Assembly (NCBI RefSeq): GCF_000982825.1
Contig: NZ_CP011047.1
Span: 3,906,001-3,970,000 of the forward strand
Direction: 5' to 3'
Length of the DNA stretch: 64,000 bases
Origin: Cronobacter sakazakii
Lineage (GTDB): Bacteria; Pseudomonadota; Gammaproteobacteria; Enterobacterales; Enterobacteriaceae
The translations under genes were made by a program, and so were the position numbers. Of the stretch, positions 10,015 to 18,416 are shown piece after piece. The notes beneath the pieces were generated by a model. It was not told where the DNA came from, searched no databases, and worked only from the letters and a program-made list of their open reading frames with translations. Position 1 is the first letter of the stretch; the number at the start of each line of letters is the position of its first letter.

Positions 10015-10347
10015 CTACTCCATACAATTCCCATCCAACCATCGTCCCGCCTTCACCGACTCCACAAACATCCTGATTGTCAACGGCGGTTTATCTTGTA
10101 TCACTGGCTTGCGTGAAAACAGGCGTGGAATTTTCCATGGATAATAAACGGTGAGATCAAAGCGGCTGTGCTCTGTACGGAAGTGACTAAAAAGCGCCTG
10201 TGCCATCTCGGCGATATCCTCAGCGTCAAACGTTTCCTGCAAAGGGCTGTCGATATCATGCTGTTGTGTTTTAAGTGTAAAAGACGTCACCAGTGGCAAT
10301 TCTTTTAAGATCATTGCCTGAATCTCTTTATCAGATACCGTCCTCAT
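10015..10347 (-). CDS. DUF1493-like family protein
   Basis: A 110-residue cytoplasmic protein. The C-terminus (PPLTIRMFVESVKAGRWLDG) is the hallmark ending of the enterobacterial DUF1493 family, and the central FDAEDIAEMAQALFSHF plus FDLTVYYPW resemble its helical core, which looks like a divergent acyl-carrier-protein fold but lacks a clear phosphopantetheine DSL serine. Function unknown. It is first in a three-gene AT-rich minus-strand block between rybB and rcdA. The family assignment is from remembered motifs. Confidence 0.75.
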   Translation of the reverse strand: MRTVSDKEIQAMILKELPLVTSFTLKTQQHDIDSPLQETFDAEDIAEMAQALFSHFRTEHSRFDLTVYYPWKIPRLFSRKPVIQDKPPLTIRMFVESVKAGRWLDGNCME

Positions 10348-10469
10348 CCGTTTCTGTCCTTTTTATACCCGTGTATTAAAGTGATATTCCGCTTAAGAGA
10401 TTTTGCATTTTTTTAATTAGCCTTAATTGACCAGAAGTATCTTTCCTGGTTTCGTGTATCCAGTTCCTG

Positions 10470-11015
10470 TCACCCCTCCCCCACAATTCTCCCGACCATA
10501 CTGCGGATGGTTTCGCGGTTCAGCGGCTCGCGGTCAACGACGTAGTGCAGCGTCATCCCTTCGACAAACGCATCAAGCGCGCGGGCGGTCGCCGGGTCGA
10601 ACCAGGTTTCGAGCGTCTGCTGGCTGCGGCGCATCCAGTCCTGCATGATGATTTTAAGTTGCGGCTGGCGGCTCGCGTAGGCGTAGAGCTGGTACATCAG
10701 CTCCATATTTTCAGGCGTCGTCACCTGCGCGCCGCAAATCAGCGCCGTTAATGCCTCGCAGGCTTCCTCGCGGCTCTGCGCCTGCGCCATCAGCGCCTGA
10801 TACTGGCGCGACATGCTCTCGGCGAAACGCGTAAACGCCTCCGCCAGCAATGCCTCCAGCGAAGTGAAATAGTAGGTGACGGAGCCCAGCGGCACGCCTG
10901 CCTCAAGGGCGATTTTGCGGTGCGTAATATGATGAAAGCCGTGAGTGGCGATGCAGGCGAGCGTCGCTTCCAGAATGCGCTCGCGGCGTTGCGGGTCGTT
11001 TTGTCGTGTCGCCAT
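10470..11015 (-). CDS. rcdA: RcdA (YbjK), TetR-family regulator
   Basis: TetR-type DNA-binding regulator; in E. coli RcdA activates csgD and affects biofilm and stress genes. The start at 11015 gives 181 residues (E. coli 178). N-terminal helix-turn-helix: [13 protein letters not shown]...[21 protein letters not shown] (about 15-55). The C-terminal ligand/dimer domain carries the conserved [10 protein letters not shown] and [17 protein letters not shown] stretches. It is divergent from the MFS gene ybjJ, with a perfect palindromic operator candidate between them, consistent with autoregulation and control of the transporter. Confidence 0.93.
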   Translation of the reverse strand: MATRQNDPQRRERILEATLACIATHGFHHITHRKIALEAGVPLGSVTYYFTSLEALLAEAFTRFAESMSRQYQALMAQAQSREEACEALTALICGAQVTTPENMELMYQLYAYASRQPQLKIIMQDWMRRSQQTLETWFDPATARALDAFVEGMTLHYVVDREPLNRETIRSMVGRIVGEG

Positions 11016-11052
11016 AGGGTGTCGAATTCTCAGCCGGAAAGCATTTTCTGTA

Positions 11053-11070
11053 TGTGTACAAATGTACACA
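11053..11070. promoter_or_regulatory. Palindromic operator in the rcdA-ybjJ intergenic region
   Basis: TGTGTACAAATGTACACA is an inverted repeat with 8-bp arms around a 2-bp centre, in the 103-bp divergent gap. Arm spacing and location are typical of a TetR-family autoregulatory site, so RcdA is the likely ligand. The palindrome is seen; the binding protein is inferred. Confidence 0.7.
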
Positions 11071-11118
11071 ACCTTGCTACGTTTTAAAGGTTTCTTTTTC
11101 ACTCCAGGCGAATGGGCT

Positions 11119-12345
11119 ATGTCATCCGACGTGAATCACTCTTCCGCGCTGCGTCACCGGACGTGGGCGCTGTTTCTGTTTTTCTTTCTGCCGGGCCTGT
11201 TGATGGCCTCCTGGGCGACCCGCACGCCGTCCATTCGTGATGTGCTGGCGGTCTCCACCGCCGGGATGGGCATCGTGTTGTTCGGGCTTTCCGTTGGCTC
11301 CATGAGCGGTATTCTCTGCTCCGGCTGGCTGGTGAAGCGCCTCGGCACGCATACGGTTATCCGCAACGGCATGGCGCTTGGGGTTATCGGCATGTTGCTG
11401 ATGGCGCTCGCGCTGTGGTTCGCCTCGCCGCTGCTGTTCGCCTGCGGGCTGGCGGTGCTGGGCGCGGGGATGGGCTCCGCCGAAGTGGCGCTCAATGTGG
11501 AAGGCGCGACGGTCGAGCAGTTACAGAACAAAACCGTGCTGCCGATGATGCACGGCTTTTACAGTCTCGGCACGCTGATTGGCGCAGGCATCGGCCTGAG
11601 CCTGACGGCGTTCCATTTCCGCGCCGATCTGCATTTGACTATCGCCACGCTGGTGACGGTCATCCCGATTATTATCGGGCTGCGGGCTATTCCACACGGC
11701 GTCGGTAAAGAGGCGAAAGAAGCGCGCCAGCAGCGCCCTGCCGGTCATATCCCGTTCTGGAAAGATACCCAGTTGCTGCTGATTGGCCTGATTGTGCTGG
11801 CGATGGCGTTTGCCGAAGGCTCCGCCAACGACTGGCTGCCGTTATTGATGGTGGACGGTCACGGTTTTAGCCCCACTTCCGGCTCGCTGATCTACGCCGG
11901 TTTCACGCTCGGCATGACGCTTGGGCGCTTCTTTGGCGGCTGGTTTATCGACCGCTATAGCCGCGTTAACGTGGTGCGCGCCAGCGCCATGATGGGCGCG
12001 CTCGGCATCGGGCTGATTATCTTTGTTGATAACCCGATTATCGCGAGCGTGTCGGTGCTGCTGTGGGGGCTGGGCGCGTCGCTCGGCTTCCCGCTGACCA
12101 TTTCGGCGGCGAGCGATACCGGGCCGGATGCGCCGGTGCGCGTGAGCGTGGTGGCAACGGCAGGCTATGTCGCCTTCCTGGTGGGCCCGCCGTTACTCGG
12201 CTTCCTGGGGGAACATTACGGATTACGCAGCGCGATGCTGGTGGTATTAACGCTGGTGGTGCTGGCGGCTCTGGTGGCCCGCGCGGTGGCGAAACCCGCC
12301 ACGCCGGTTGAGTCAGCGTCCGGGCAGGCGCGTGACGTTATTTAA
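11119..12345 (+). CDS. ybjJ: YbjJ, MFS transporter
   Basis: Twelve-segment major facilitator superfamily permease of unknown substrate, 408 residues from the ATG at 11119 (E. coli YbjJ 402). The start is fixed by the conserved N-terminus ([20 protein letters not shown]); the frame is open upstream only because it runs antisense through rcdA. The glycine-rich segments [17 protein letters not shown] and [15 protein letters not shown] are the expected loop 2-3 and 8-9 motifs. Divergent from rcdA, so probably RcdA-controlled. Its last 8 bp overlap the 3' end of the convergent flagellin gene. Confidence 0.92.
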   Translation: MSSDVNHSSALRHRTWALFLFFFLPGLLMASWATRTPSIRDVLAVSTAGMGIVLFGLSVGSMSGILCSGWLVKRLGTHTVIRNGMALGVIGMLLMALALWFASPLLFACGLAVLGAGMGSAEVALNVEGATVEQLQNKTVLPMMHGFYSLGTLIGAGIGLSLTAFHFRADLHLTIATLVTVIPIIIGLRAIPHGVGKEAKEARQQRPAGHIPFWKDTQLLLIGLIVLAMAFAEGSANDWLPLLMVDGHGFSPTSGSLIYAGFTLGMTLGRFFGGWFIDRYSRVNVVRASAMMGALGIGLIIFVDNPIIASVSVLLWGLGASLGFPLTISAASDTGPDAPVRVSVVATAGYVAFLVGPPLLGFLGEHYGLRSAMLVVLTLVVLAALVARAVAKPATPVESASGQARDVI

Positions 12346-13789
12346 GAAGCGAGAGCACGCTCTCCGCCTGCTGGTTCGCCTGAGCCAGCACGGCGTTCCC
12401 GGCCTGTTGCAGGATCTGCGTCCGGCTGAGGTTGCTCGCCTCCTGCGCGAAATCCGCGTCTTCGATGCGGCTGCGCGCGGCGGTCGTGGCGACGGTCTTC
12501 TGCGCCATCGCCTCTTTCGCCGAGTCAAACGTGTTCACCAGGCTACCGTAAGTGCCGCGATACGCGCTTACGGTATCGATCGCATGATCGATAGCATCTA
12601 TCGCCTGCGACGCGCTCTGCTGATTATCAAGCCGCGCGGTATCAAGGCCGAGCGTTTTGGTGTCCGAAGGCGTGCCGGGAATGGTTTTATACTGCACCGC
12701 CTCGCCGTAGTCGGCGCTCATCACAATATCCGTATCGGTGCTGACCGGCCCGTTATCCGGCGGATCGGTTGGCTTCGGCAGTTTGGTCCAGGTCATCTCG
12801 CCGTAAAACGAGCCGTTGCCCACCACCATGATGATCACATCTTCCGTCACCTTATCAATGGACAACCGCTCAAGATAGTTGCCCGGCGACACCGTACCGT
12901 TGTTGGCCCAGCCCGTCGCGGGCGTCTCGTAGCGGTCGCCGTCGCCACTATAGGTGATGGTCATGCCGTTGTACTGCTTCACCGCGCCGCCGCTCACGTT
13001 GTAAGTGGGCGGCCCCTGTGTCAGGTTCGCGTCGCTGTAGCTGGCACCCGGCAAAAAACCGTTATCGGTGGAGATGATTTTGGTATTCGCCGTCGCGGTG
13101 CTGTTCACGCCGTTATTCGTCCAGGTGAAGTCGCGCGTGGGGCCATTCACCGGCGTACCGACGAGATGGCTGCCATCACGGCTGAACAGTTGGATATCGT
13201 CATCCATCCAGCCCGAGTTAATCGTCAGCGTAATGTCAGTTGCGCCAGCGGGAATATAGGCCAGCGGCACCAGTCCGGAAGTAAAGGTGTATTGCTGGCC
13301 CGGCACCGGGAAGCGCTGGTTGATAGACGGAATATTACCGAGCTGCGACGCGGGCGGTGGCGGGGATGCCGCGGGCGCCAGCGGATATTTGCCGAAAATC
13401 GTCGTCCCTGTGGAAATGGCGTCTATCTGCGCTTTGATCTCGCTGAATTCAGCGGAAATCGCCGCGCGATCGCTTGCATCCAGCGTGCCGGTTGCGGACT
13501 GCACCGCCAGCGATTTTGCGCGCGTCAGCAGATCGGTGACTTCAGAGAGCGCACCCTCGGCCGTCTGCGAGAGGCTTATCCCGTCGTTCATGCTGCGCGA
13601 GGCCACGTCATTCGCCCTGAGCGTGGCAGACATACGGTTGGCAATAGCCTGCCCGGCAGCGTCGTCCTTCGCGCTGTTAATGCGCATGCCGGATGAGAGC
13701 CGCTCGATGGACTGGCTTAAGCTAGCGGCCGTTTTTTTCTGCTGCGTCAGGACATTGCCGGACATCAGGTTGTTGAAGATAGTCGCCAT
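12338..13789 (-). CDS. Orphan flagellin with a variable central insert
   Basis: Flagellin-family protein, 483 residues from the ATG at 13789. Residues about 1-135 form the conserved N-terminal D0/D1 domain ([20 protein letters not shown]), and the last 100 form the C-terminal D1/D0 domain ([20 protein letters not shown], ending SVLSLLK). Between them lie a proline-rich linker ([12 protein letters not shown]) and about 220 residues with many beta-strand-like stretches ([28 protein letters not shown]), which I cannot match to a flagellin hypervariable domain. No other flagellar gene is nearby; it sits between ybjJ and ybjI, where K-12 carries ybjH. A sigma-28 promoter lies 43 bp upstream, so expression should follow the motility regulon. 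The ribosome-binding site is weak. Confidence 0.9.
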   Translation of the reverse strand: MATIFNNLMSGNVLTQQKKTAASLSQSIERLSSGMRINSAKDDAAGQAIANRMSATLRANDVASRSMNDGISLSQTAEGALSEVTDLLTRAKSLAVQSATGTLDASDRAAISAEFSEIKAQIDAISTGTTIFGKYPLAPAASPPPPASQLGNIPSINQRFPVPGQQYTFTSGLVPLAYIPAGATDITLTINSGWMDDDIQLFSRDGSHLVGTPVNGPTRDFTWTNNGVNSTATANTKIISTDNGFLPGASYSDANLTQGPPTYNVSGGAVKQYNGMTITYSGDGDRYETPATGWANNGTVSPGNYLERLSIDKVTEDVIIMVVGNGSFYGEMTWTKLPKPTDPPDNGPVSTDTDIVMSADYGEAVQYKTIPGTPSDTKTLGLDTARLDNQQSASQAIDAIDHAIDTVSAYRGTYGSLVNTFDSAKEAMAQKTVATTAARSRIEDADFAQEASNLSRTQILQQAGNAVLAQANQQAESVLSLLK

Positions 13790-13831
13790 AGGGTTGCCGT
13801 TTCGCACATCGGAGAGTCGTTAACAAGGCTA

Positions 13832-13859
13832 CTATCGGCCCCCAGGCAGTTTAGCTTTA
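13832..13859 (-). promoter_or_regulatory. Sigma-28 (FliA) promoter of the orphan flagellin gene
   Basis: On the minus strand, TAAAGCTA (13859-13852) and GCCGATAG (13839-13832) match the FliA consensus TAAAGTTT/GCCGATAA at 6 of 8 and 7 of 8 positions. The spacer is 12 bp, one more than optimal. The element ends 43 bp before the flagellin ATG. Confidence 0.8.
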
Positions 13860-13969
13860 GGTGTAAATTTGAATTAAGTGAAAATCCTTTTAATAACCAC
13901 AGCTTATGTTAACAGGCCATTATCCGCACTTTTACCGCGTCCGGCCTGGTAAATCCTTAAGGAGCGTTT

Positions 13970-14782
13970 ATGACAGTTAAGTTAATCGCCGTGGATATGG
14001 ACGGCACGTTTTTACGCGACGACAAAACCTATCACCGTGAGCGTTTTCTTAAGCAGTACGCCGAAATGAAAGCGCGCGGCATCCGTTTTGTGGTGGCGAG
14101 CGGCAACCAATACTACCAACTGACGTCGTTTTTTCCGGACATCGCCGACGACATCGCCTTCGTGGCGGAAAACGGCGCGTGGGTGGTATGCGAAGGCGAA
14201 GATGTCTTTAACGGCGAGTTGAGTGATGACGAGTATCGTCACGTCATTGACCACCTGATGACGCTCGACGATTTAGAGATTATCGCCTGCGGAAAAAACA
14301 GCGGCTACACGCTTAAGCGCTACGATGAGCGCTTCAAAAACATGGCGGCGCGCTACTATCACCGCCTGGATTTTGTCGACGACCTGCACGACGCGCGGGA
14401 CATTTTCTTTAAATTCGCGCTCAACCTGCCGGATATCCAGTTGCTAAAAAGAATGGACGAACTGACCGAGGCGTTTGAAGGCATTGTGGTGCCGGTCTCC
14501 AGCGGCCACGGCTCTATCGATCTCATCATTCCGGGGCTTCACAAAGCCAACGGCATTCAGATGCTGCAACAGCGCTGGGGCATTGCGGATAGCGAGGTCG
14601 TGACGTTTGGCGACGGCGGCAATGACGTCGAGATGCTGCGCCACGCGGGGTTTGGGTTCGCGATGGACAACGCGCCGGAGGCGATTCACAAGGTCGCGCG
14701 CTATCGTGCGCCAGCCAATAATCAGGATGGTGTACTGGATGTTATCGACAAGGTGCTGAACGGCGAAGCGCCGTTCGCCTGA
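13970..14782 (+). CDS. ybjI: YbjI, HAD-family flavin-nucleotide phosphatase
   Basis: Cof-type HAD phosphatase, 270 residues (E. coli 271). In E. coli YbjI hydrolyses FMN and can dephosphorylate the riboflavin precursor 5-amino-6-ribitylamino-uracil phosphate. Motif I is DMDGT with nucleophile Asp9 and acid/base Asp11; motif II is VASGNQY; motif IV is FGDGGNDVEML near residue 208. The C2-type cap lies in the middle. A GGAGCG Shine-Dalgarno precedes the ATG. It stands alone between the orphan flagellin and mdfA and ends in a strong hairpin. Confidence 0.95.
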   Translation: MTVKLIAVDMDGTFLRDDKTYHRERFLKQYAEMKARGIRFVVASGNQYYQLTSFFPDIADDIAFVAENGAWVVCEGEDVFNGELSDDEYRHVIDHLMTLDDLEIIACGKNSGYTLKRYDERFKNMAARYYHRLDFVDDLHDARDIFFKFALNLPDIQLLKRMDELTEAFEGIVVPVSSGHGSIDLIIPGLHKANGIQMLQQRWGIADSEVVTFGDGGNDVEMLRHAGFGFAMDNAPEAIHKVARYRAPANNQDGVLDVIDKVLNGEAPFA

Positions 14783-14784
14783 GA

Positions 14785-14811
14785 CGACGGCCCAGGTGGG
14801 CCGTCGCGTTT
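14785..14811 (+). terminator. ybjI terminator
   Basis: CGACGGCCC / GGGCCGTCG (14785-14806) forms a perfect 9-bp stem with a 4-nt AGGT loop directly after the ybjI stop, followed by CGTTTT. It lies between convergent ybjI and mdfA. Confidence 0.75.
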
Positions 14812-14815
14812 TGCG

Positions 14816-16048
14816 TTACGCTTCCGGGCGGGTGCCGACGGTTTTGTCCTTCAGGAAAATCACCATCAGGCCCAGCCACAGGAGGCCGCTTGCGAAGTTA
14901 AACAGGTTAAACAGCGCGTTGCCGCCGCCAAGCCAGGCGTGTTTACTGATTTCGATACCCACCGTGAAAATGGTCATCTGCAACATGCCCATCGCCGCCG
15001 AGACGGTGCCTTTGCTGATGTCGCTGGCAAAGAGCGTCAGGCGCACCAGGCCCGCGTTAGCAATGCCGATGCCGAAAGCGTAGATGCTGAGCCCCGTCGT
15101 CATCCAGAGGTACGCGTGCGATGAAATCACCGTGGCGAGCGCCGCCAGCGCCAGCCCGAACATCATCGGCCAGCCGCCCATCACAATCAGCGAGCGCACG
15201 GAGCGCCGGGCGGTGAGCTTCGCCAGCACCAGGTTGCCGATGATCAGCGCGCCGAAAATCGGCACCTGCAACAGGCCATATTCATAGGTGCTCATCTGCT
15301 CGCCGCTGATGATAATGACCGGCGACTGCGCAATCCACGCCAGCAGCGGCAGGCTGACAAAACCTATCGCCAGCGCCCCGGACACAAAGCGCAGGTTTTT
15401 CAGCACGGCTTTATAGTCACGGCCCAGTTCACGCAGCGACAGCTTCTCGCCAAGCCGCGTGGCCGTCTCCGGCATGGCGCGCCACAGGCCAAAGAACGAG
15501 ATGGCCGCCAGCGCGGCGAAGAGTACAAACATCATCTCCCAGGGCGCGGCGTGTACCCATGCGGCCCCGACGAGTGGCCCCAGCAGCGGCGCGATAAGCG
15601 CGACGTTCGCCATTAACGCGGTGATTTTGATACACACCGCCTCTTCAAACGACTCCTGAATCGCGGCATAACCCACCGCGCCGATAAAGCACAGGCTGAT
15701 GCCCTGCAAAAAGCGCAGCACGGTGAACTGTTCAATGTCCCGGGCGAGCAACGTGGCAAGACAGGTGACGATAAACCACGCCACGCCCGCCAGCATCACC
15801 GGGCGTCTGCCGATACGGTCAGAGAGCGGGCCGAGCAGCCACTGTAAAAACATGCCGCCCGCGAGATAGGCGGTCATAGAGGTGGGCACCCATTCGACGC
15901 CCGCCTGATACTGTTCGACGACCGCGAGCATGCCCGGCTGGATCATGTCGTTGCCGATATAAGTCGAGAATTCGTAGAGCACCAGGCAGAGCGGGAACAG
16001 CAGCGCCTGGCGTCCGAGACGTCCGGTTCGGTTTGCGTGAGTTTGCAT
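14816..16048 (-). CDS. mdfA: MdfA (Cmr), multidrug/proton antiporter
   Basis: Twelve-segment MFS exporter of cationic and neutral drugs, with alkali-dependent cation/proton exchange in E. coli. It has 410 residues, exactly the E. coli length. The functional residues characterised there are all present: Glu26 and Asp34 in TM1 ([11 protein letters not shown]) and Arg112 in TM4 (VLRFLQG). The motif A loop is [12 protein letters not shown] (about 73-84) and motif C-like glycines and prolines occur in TM5 ([10 protein letters not shown]). Transcribed alone, divergent from the PmrA-box-controlled PAP2 operon. Confidence 0.97.
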   Translation of the reverse strand: MQTHANRTGRLGRQALLFPLCLVLYEFSTYIGNDMIQPGMLAVVEQYQAGVEWVPTSMTAYLAGGMFLQWLLGPLSDRIGRRPVMLAGVAWFIVTCLATLLARDIEQFTVLRFLQGISLCFIGAVGYAAIQESFEEAVCIKITALMANVALIAPLLGPLVGAAWVHAAPWEMMFVLFAALAAISFFGLWRAMPETATRLGEKLSLRELGRDYKAVLKNLRFVSGALAIGFVSLPLLAWIAQSPVIIISGEQMSTYEYGLLQVPIFGALIIGNLVLAKLTARRSVRSLIVMGGWPMMFGLALAALATVISSHAYLWMTTGLSIYAFGIGIANAGLVRLTLFASDISKGTVSAAMGMLQMTIFTVGIEISKHAWLGGGNALFNLFNFASGLLWLGLMVIFLKDKTVGTRPEA

Positions 16049-16151
16049 GAGTCATCCATCAATAAAATCGCGCAAAGTGTAATGAATTGCCGCGCCGCGC
16101 GATAGTGAATTATGTGCGACAAACCGGCGTGGCGCGCCTTTCGCCCGATTG

Positions 16152-16184
16152 TTTAAGGTTTTCTTAAGTTAGCCGCTTTATGCT
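16152..16184 (+). promoter_or_regulatory. PmrA (BasR) box and promoter of the PAP2-ybjG operon
   Basis: TTTAAG-GTTTT-CTTAAG (16152-16168) is a perfect match to the PmrA recognition pattern YTTAAK-N5-YTTAAK. A TATGCT -10 candidate follows at 16179-16184, so the second half-site lies where a -35 would be, the usual layout of PmrA-activated promoters. ybjG is a known PmrA target in E. coli and Salmonella. Confidence 0.85.
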
Positions 16185-16214
16185 GGCCCTTTTCAGCTTC
16201 CGGATGACGCCGCG

Positions 16215-16955
16215 ATGCGTACTTTATCTCCGCTTTTCTGGCCCGCCAGGCCCCGGATAAATAAGACAATCTCCCTTTATTCCCTTCCCGTGCGCTTTTA
16301 TGTTGGTCAGCTTGCGCTGTTAACGGCGCTGGGCGTGCTGTTCACCTGGCTTTCACGCACCGAAACGCTGGACCGCTGGCTGACGCAGATGTGGTTTGAC
16401 GCCGCCGCAGGGAATTTTCCCTGGCAGGACAACCACTGGCTTGATCTGCTCAACCACCGGCTCGCCAAATATTGCGCCATCGCGGTCGCGGTCGGGAGCC
16501 TGCTGTATGGCGTGATTCGTCGCCATCCGCGCTGGATGATGGTCGCGGTGCTGATGGGTCTTGGCGCTGCCGTCGTCGGCATCCTGAAGGCCACCAGCCA
16601 TCACAGCTGTCCGTGGGATCTTGTTGAGTATGGCGGAAAGGCGCTCTCCTATCCGCTTTTTGGCGCGGTACCGGACGGCAGCGGCCCGGGTCGGTGTTTC
16701 CCTGGCGGCCACGCCTCCAGCGGCTTTATGGTGATGGGCCTCTGGTTCGGCCTTAAGCGTGAGCATCCGGGATACGCCCGGCTGGCGCTGGCGGCGGGCA
16801 TTGCGCTCGGGCTCGCGATGGGCTTCGGCCAGGTGATGCGCGGCGCGCATTTCTTCACCCATAACCTGTGGGCAGGCTGGTGGGTGTGGCTCACGCAGGT
16901 GGTGACGTGGGGCGTGACTACCACATTGATGAATAAGGAACCCGCAACCCTATGA
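16215..16955 (+). CDS. PAP2-family membrane phosphatase (LpxT/LpxE-like)
   Basis: Inner-membrane PAP2 phosphatase, 246 residues, about five or six membrane segments. The active-site motifs are KATSHHSCPWDL (a K-X6-CP variant of the usual K-X6-RP), CFPGGHASSG (PSGH-type) and MRGAHFFTHNLWAG (SRxxxxxHxxxD-type, with aspartate replaced by asparagine or shifted). Variants with CPWDL and GGHASSG are typical of PAP2 enzymes encoded near lipid A phosphoethanolamine transferases, so lipid A or undecaprenyl-pyrophosphate dephosphorylation is likely. It overlaps ybjG by 4 bp (ATGA) and is preceded by a PmrA box. K-12 has no gene here. The exact substrate is unknown. Confidence 0.88.
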   Translation: MRTLSPLFWPARPRINKTISLYSLPVRFYVGQLALLTALGVLFTWLSRTETLDRWLTQMWFDAAAGNFPWQDNHWLDLLNHRLAKYCAIAVAVGSLLYGVIRRHPRWMMVAVLMGLGAAVVGILKATSHHSCPWDLVEYGGKALSYPLFGAVPDGSGPGRCFPGGHASSGFMVMGLWFGLKREHPGYARLALAAGIALGLAMGFGQVMRGAHFFTHNLWAGWWVWLTQVVTWGVTTTLMNKEPATL

Positions 16956-17545
16956 TGGAAGCGTTGAATCAATTTCTGTTTTTGCAAATTAACGCGACGC
17001 CCGCGTCGCCGGGCTGGCTTATCGCGCTGGCGACCTTTATCGCGCGCGATCTTATCTCGATTGTGCCGCTGCTGCCGGTGGTACTGTGGCTCTGGCGTCC
17101 GACCGAGCGCAGGCTGGTGGTGAAGTTCGCGCTGGCGCTGCTCATCAGCCTCGCCGTCTCCTGGCTTGCGGGCCATCTGTTTCCGCATCCGCGCCCGTTT
17201 GTGGTCGGCCTCGGTCATCAGTTCCTGCCGCACGCGCCTGACGACTCCTATCCCAGCGATCACGGCACCGTGATTTTCACCTTCGCGCTGGCGTTTCTCT
17301 TCTGGCACCGCGTCTGGTCTGGCGCGCTGTTAATGGCCGTCGCCTGCGCGATTGCCTGGTCGCGCGTCTATCTGGGCGTCCACTGGCCACTCGATATGGC
17401 GGGCGGTCTGCTGGTGGCGATGCTCGCCTGCCTGAGCGCGCAGATCCTCTGGGCACCGCTTGGCGAACCGCTCTACCGCACGCTGCGCCAGCTCTATCGT
17501 CTCTGCTTCGCACTGCCCATCCGTAAAGGCTGGGTGCGTGACTAA
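16952..17545 (+). CDS. ybjG: YbjG, undecaprenyl pyrophosphate phosphatase
   Basis: PAP2-family phosphatase that recycles the lipid carrier undecaprenyl pyrophosphate on the periplasmic side. It has 197 residues (E. coli 198) with motifs HPRPF (motif 1), YPSDHGT (motif 2) and SRVYLGVHWPLD (motif 3, catalytic histidine), and the conserved C-terminal ALPIRKGWVRD. Translation is coupled to the preceding PAP2 gene through a 4-bp overlap, so both should be induced together by PmrA. Confidence 0.96.
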   Translation: MMEALNQFLFLQINATPASPGWLIALATFIARDLISIVPLLPVVLWLWRPTERRLVVKFALALLISLAVSWLAGHLFPHPRPFVVGLGHQFLPHAPDDSYPSDHGTVIFTFALAFLFWHRVWSGALLMAVACAIAWSRVYLGVHWPLDMAGGLLVAMLACLSAQILWAPLGEPLYRTLRQLYRLCFALPIRKGWVRD

Positions 17546-17624
17546 CCGCAGGTCCACAGGTAAGATTGCACGACTTTTCAGGCACCGCGCGACGGGCGTG
17601 GTGCCGGGTTGAGCAAGAGGAACT

Positions 17625-18389
17625 ATGGAAACGCGGCGTGACGAGCGACTGGCGCAACTGCTACAGGCACTAAAGCGACAGGATAAAATGCATCTCAAAG
17701 AGGCGGCGGCGCTGCTTGGCGTCTCGGAGATGACGATTCGCCGCGACCTGCAGGGTAATGACGCGCCGGTCACGCTGCTTGGCGGCTATATTGTGCTGGA
17801 GCCGCGCGGCGTGGCGGTAAGCCGCTACCTGTTAAGCGATGAGCAGACCCGGCTGGTGGAGGAGAAACGCCACGCGGCCGCGCTCGCGGCGTCGCTTGCC
17901 CGCCCGCACCAGACGCTTTTTTTCGACTGTGGCACCACCACGCCGTGGGTCATCGACGCGCTGGACGACGCCCTGCCCTTCACCGGCATCTGCTATTCGC
18001 TCAACACCTTTCTGGCGCTCCAGGAGAAACCGCACTGTCGCGTTATCCTTTGCGGCGGCGAATTCCACGCGAGCAACGCGATTTTCAAGCCGCTCAATTT
18101 CCAGGAGACGCTGCGCAATCTCTGCCCCGATATCGCGTTTTTTTCGGCGGCGGGGCTGCATCCGCAATATGGCGCGACCTGTTTTAATCTCGACGAACTG
18201 CCGGTGAAACACTGGGCGCTGGAGATGGCCCAGCGTCATGTGATCGTGGCGGACCACAGCAAATTTGGACAGGTGCGGCCCGCCTGTATGGGGCCGCTTG
18301 AGGCGTTTGATACCATCACGACCGACCGGATGCCCGACGACGCGTTTATCGCCTGGGCGCAGGCGGCGAACGTCAGCGTGATGTGGTAA
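17625..18389 (+). CDS. deoR: DeoR, deoxyribonucleoside regulator
   Basis: Transcriptional repressor of the deo nucleoside-catabolism genes; the effector in E. coli is deoxyribose-5-phosphate. It has 254 residues (E. coli 252). The N-terminal winged helix-turn-helix reads KEAAALLGVSEMTIRRDL (about 25-42), and the C-terminal sugar-phosphate-binding domain contains FFDCGTTTPW, CGGEFHASNAIFKPL and HSKFG. The start METRRDERLAQLLQ matches the family. A separate transcription unit 79 bp after ybjG, convergent with dacC. Confidence 0.96.
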   Translation: METRRDERLAQLLQALKRQDKMHLKEAAALLGVSEMTIRRDLQGNDAPVTLLGGYIVLEPRGVAVSRYLLSDEQTRLVEEKRHAAALAASLARPHQTLFFDCGTTTPWVIDALDDALPFTGICYSLNTFLALQEKPHCRVILCGGEFHASNAIFKPLNFQETLRNLCPDIAFFSAAGLHPQYGATCFNLDELPVKHWALEMAQRHVIVADHSKFGQVRPACMGPLEAFDTITTDRMPDDAFIAWAQAANVSVMW

Positions 18390-18390
18390 A

Positions 18391-18411
18391 CGCTCCCGTA
18401 AACCGGGAGCG
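18391..18411. terminator. Hairpin between convergent deoR and dacC
   Basis: CGCTCCCG / CGGGAGCG with a 5-nt loop begins one base after the deoR stop. On the minus strand it is followed by a short TTTACC and lies 5 bp past the dacC stop. It probably serves both genes, though neither T-run is strong. Confidence 0.6.
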
Positions 18412-18416
18412 CACGG

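Noticed and set aside
8643..10470. Prophage or integrative element remnant
   Set aside because: No integrase, phage structural gene, tRNA or flanking direct repeat could be seen; only composition and gene content suggest transfer.
12308..13696. 462-codon plus-strand frame opposite the flagellin gene
   Set aside because: It is antisense to a clearly conserved flagellin, Arg/His-rich and without recognisable motifs: a shadow of high-GC codon usage.
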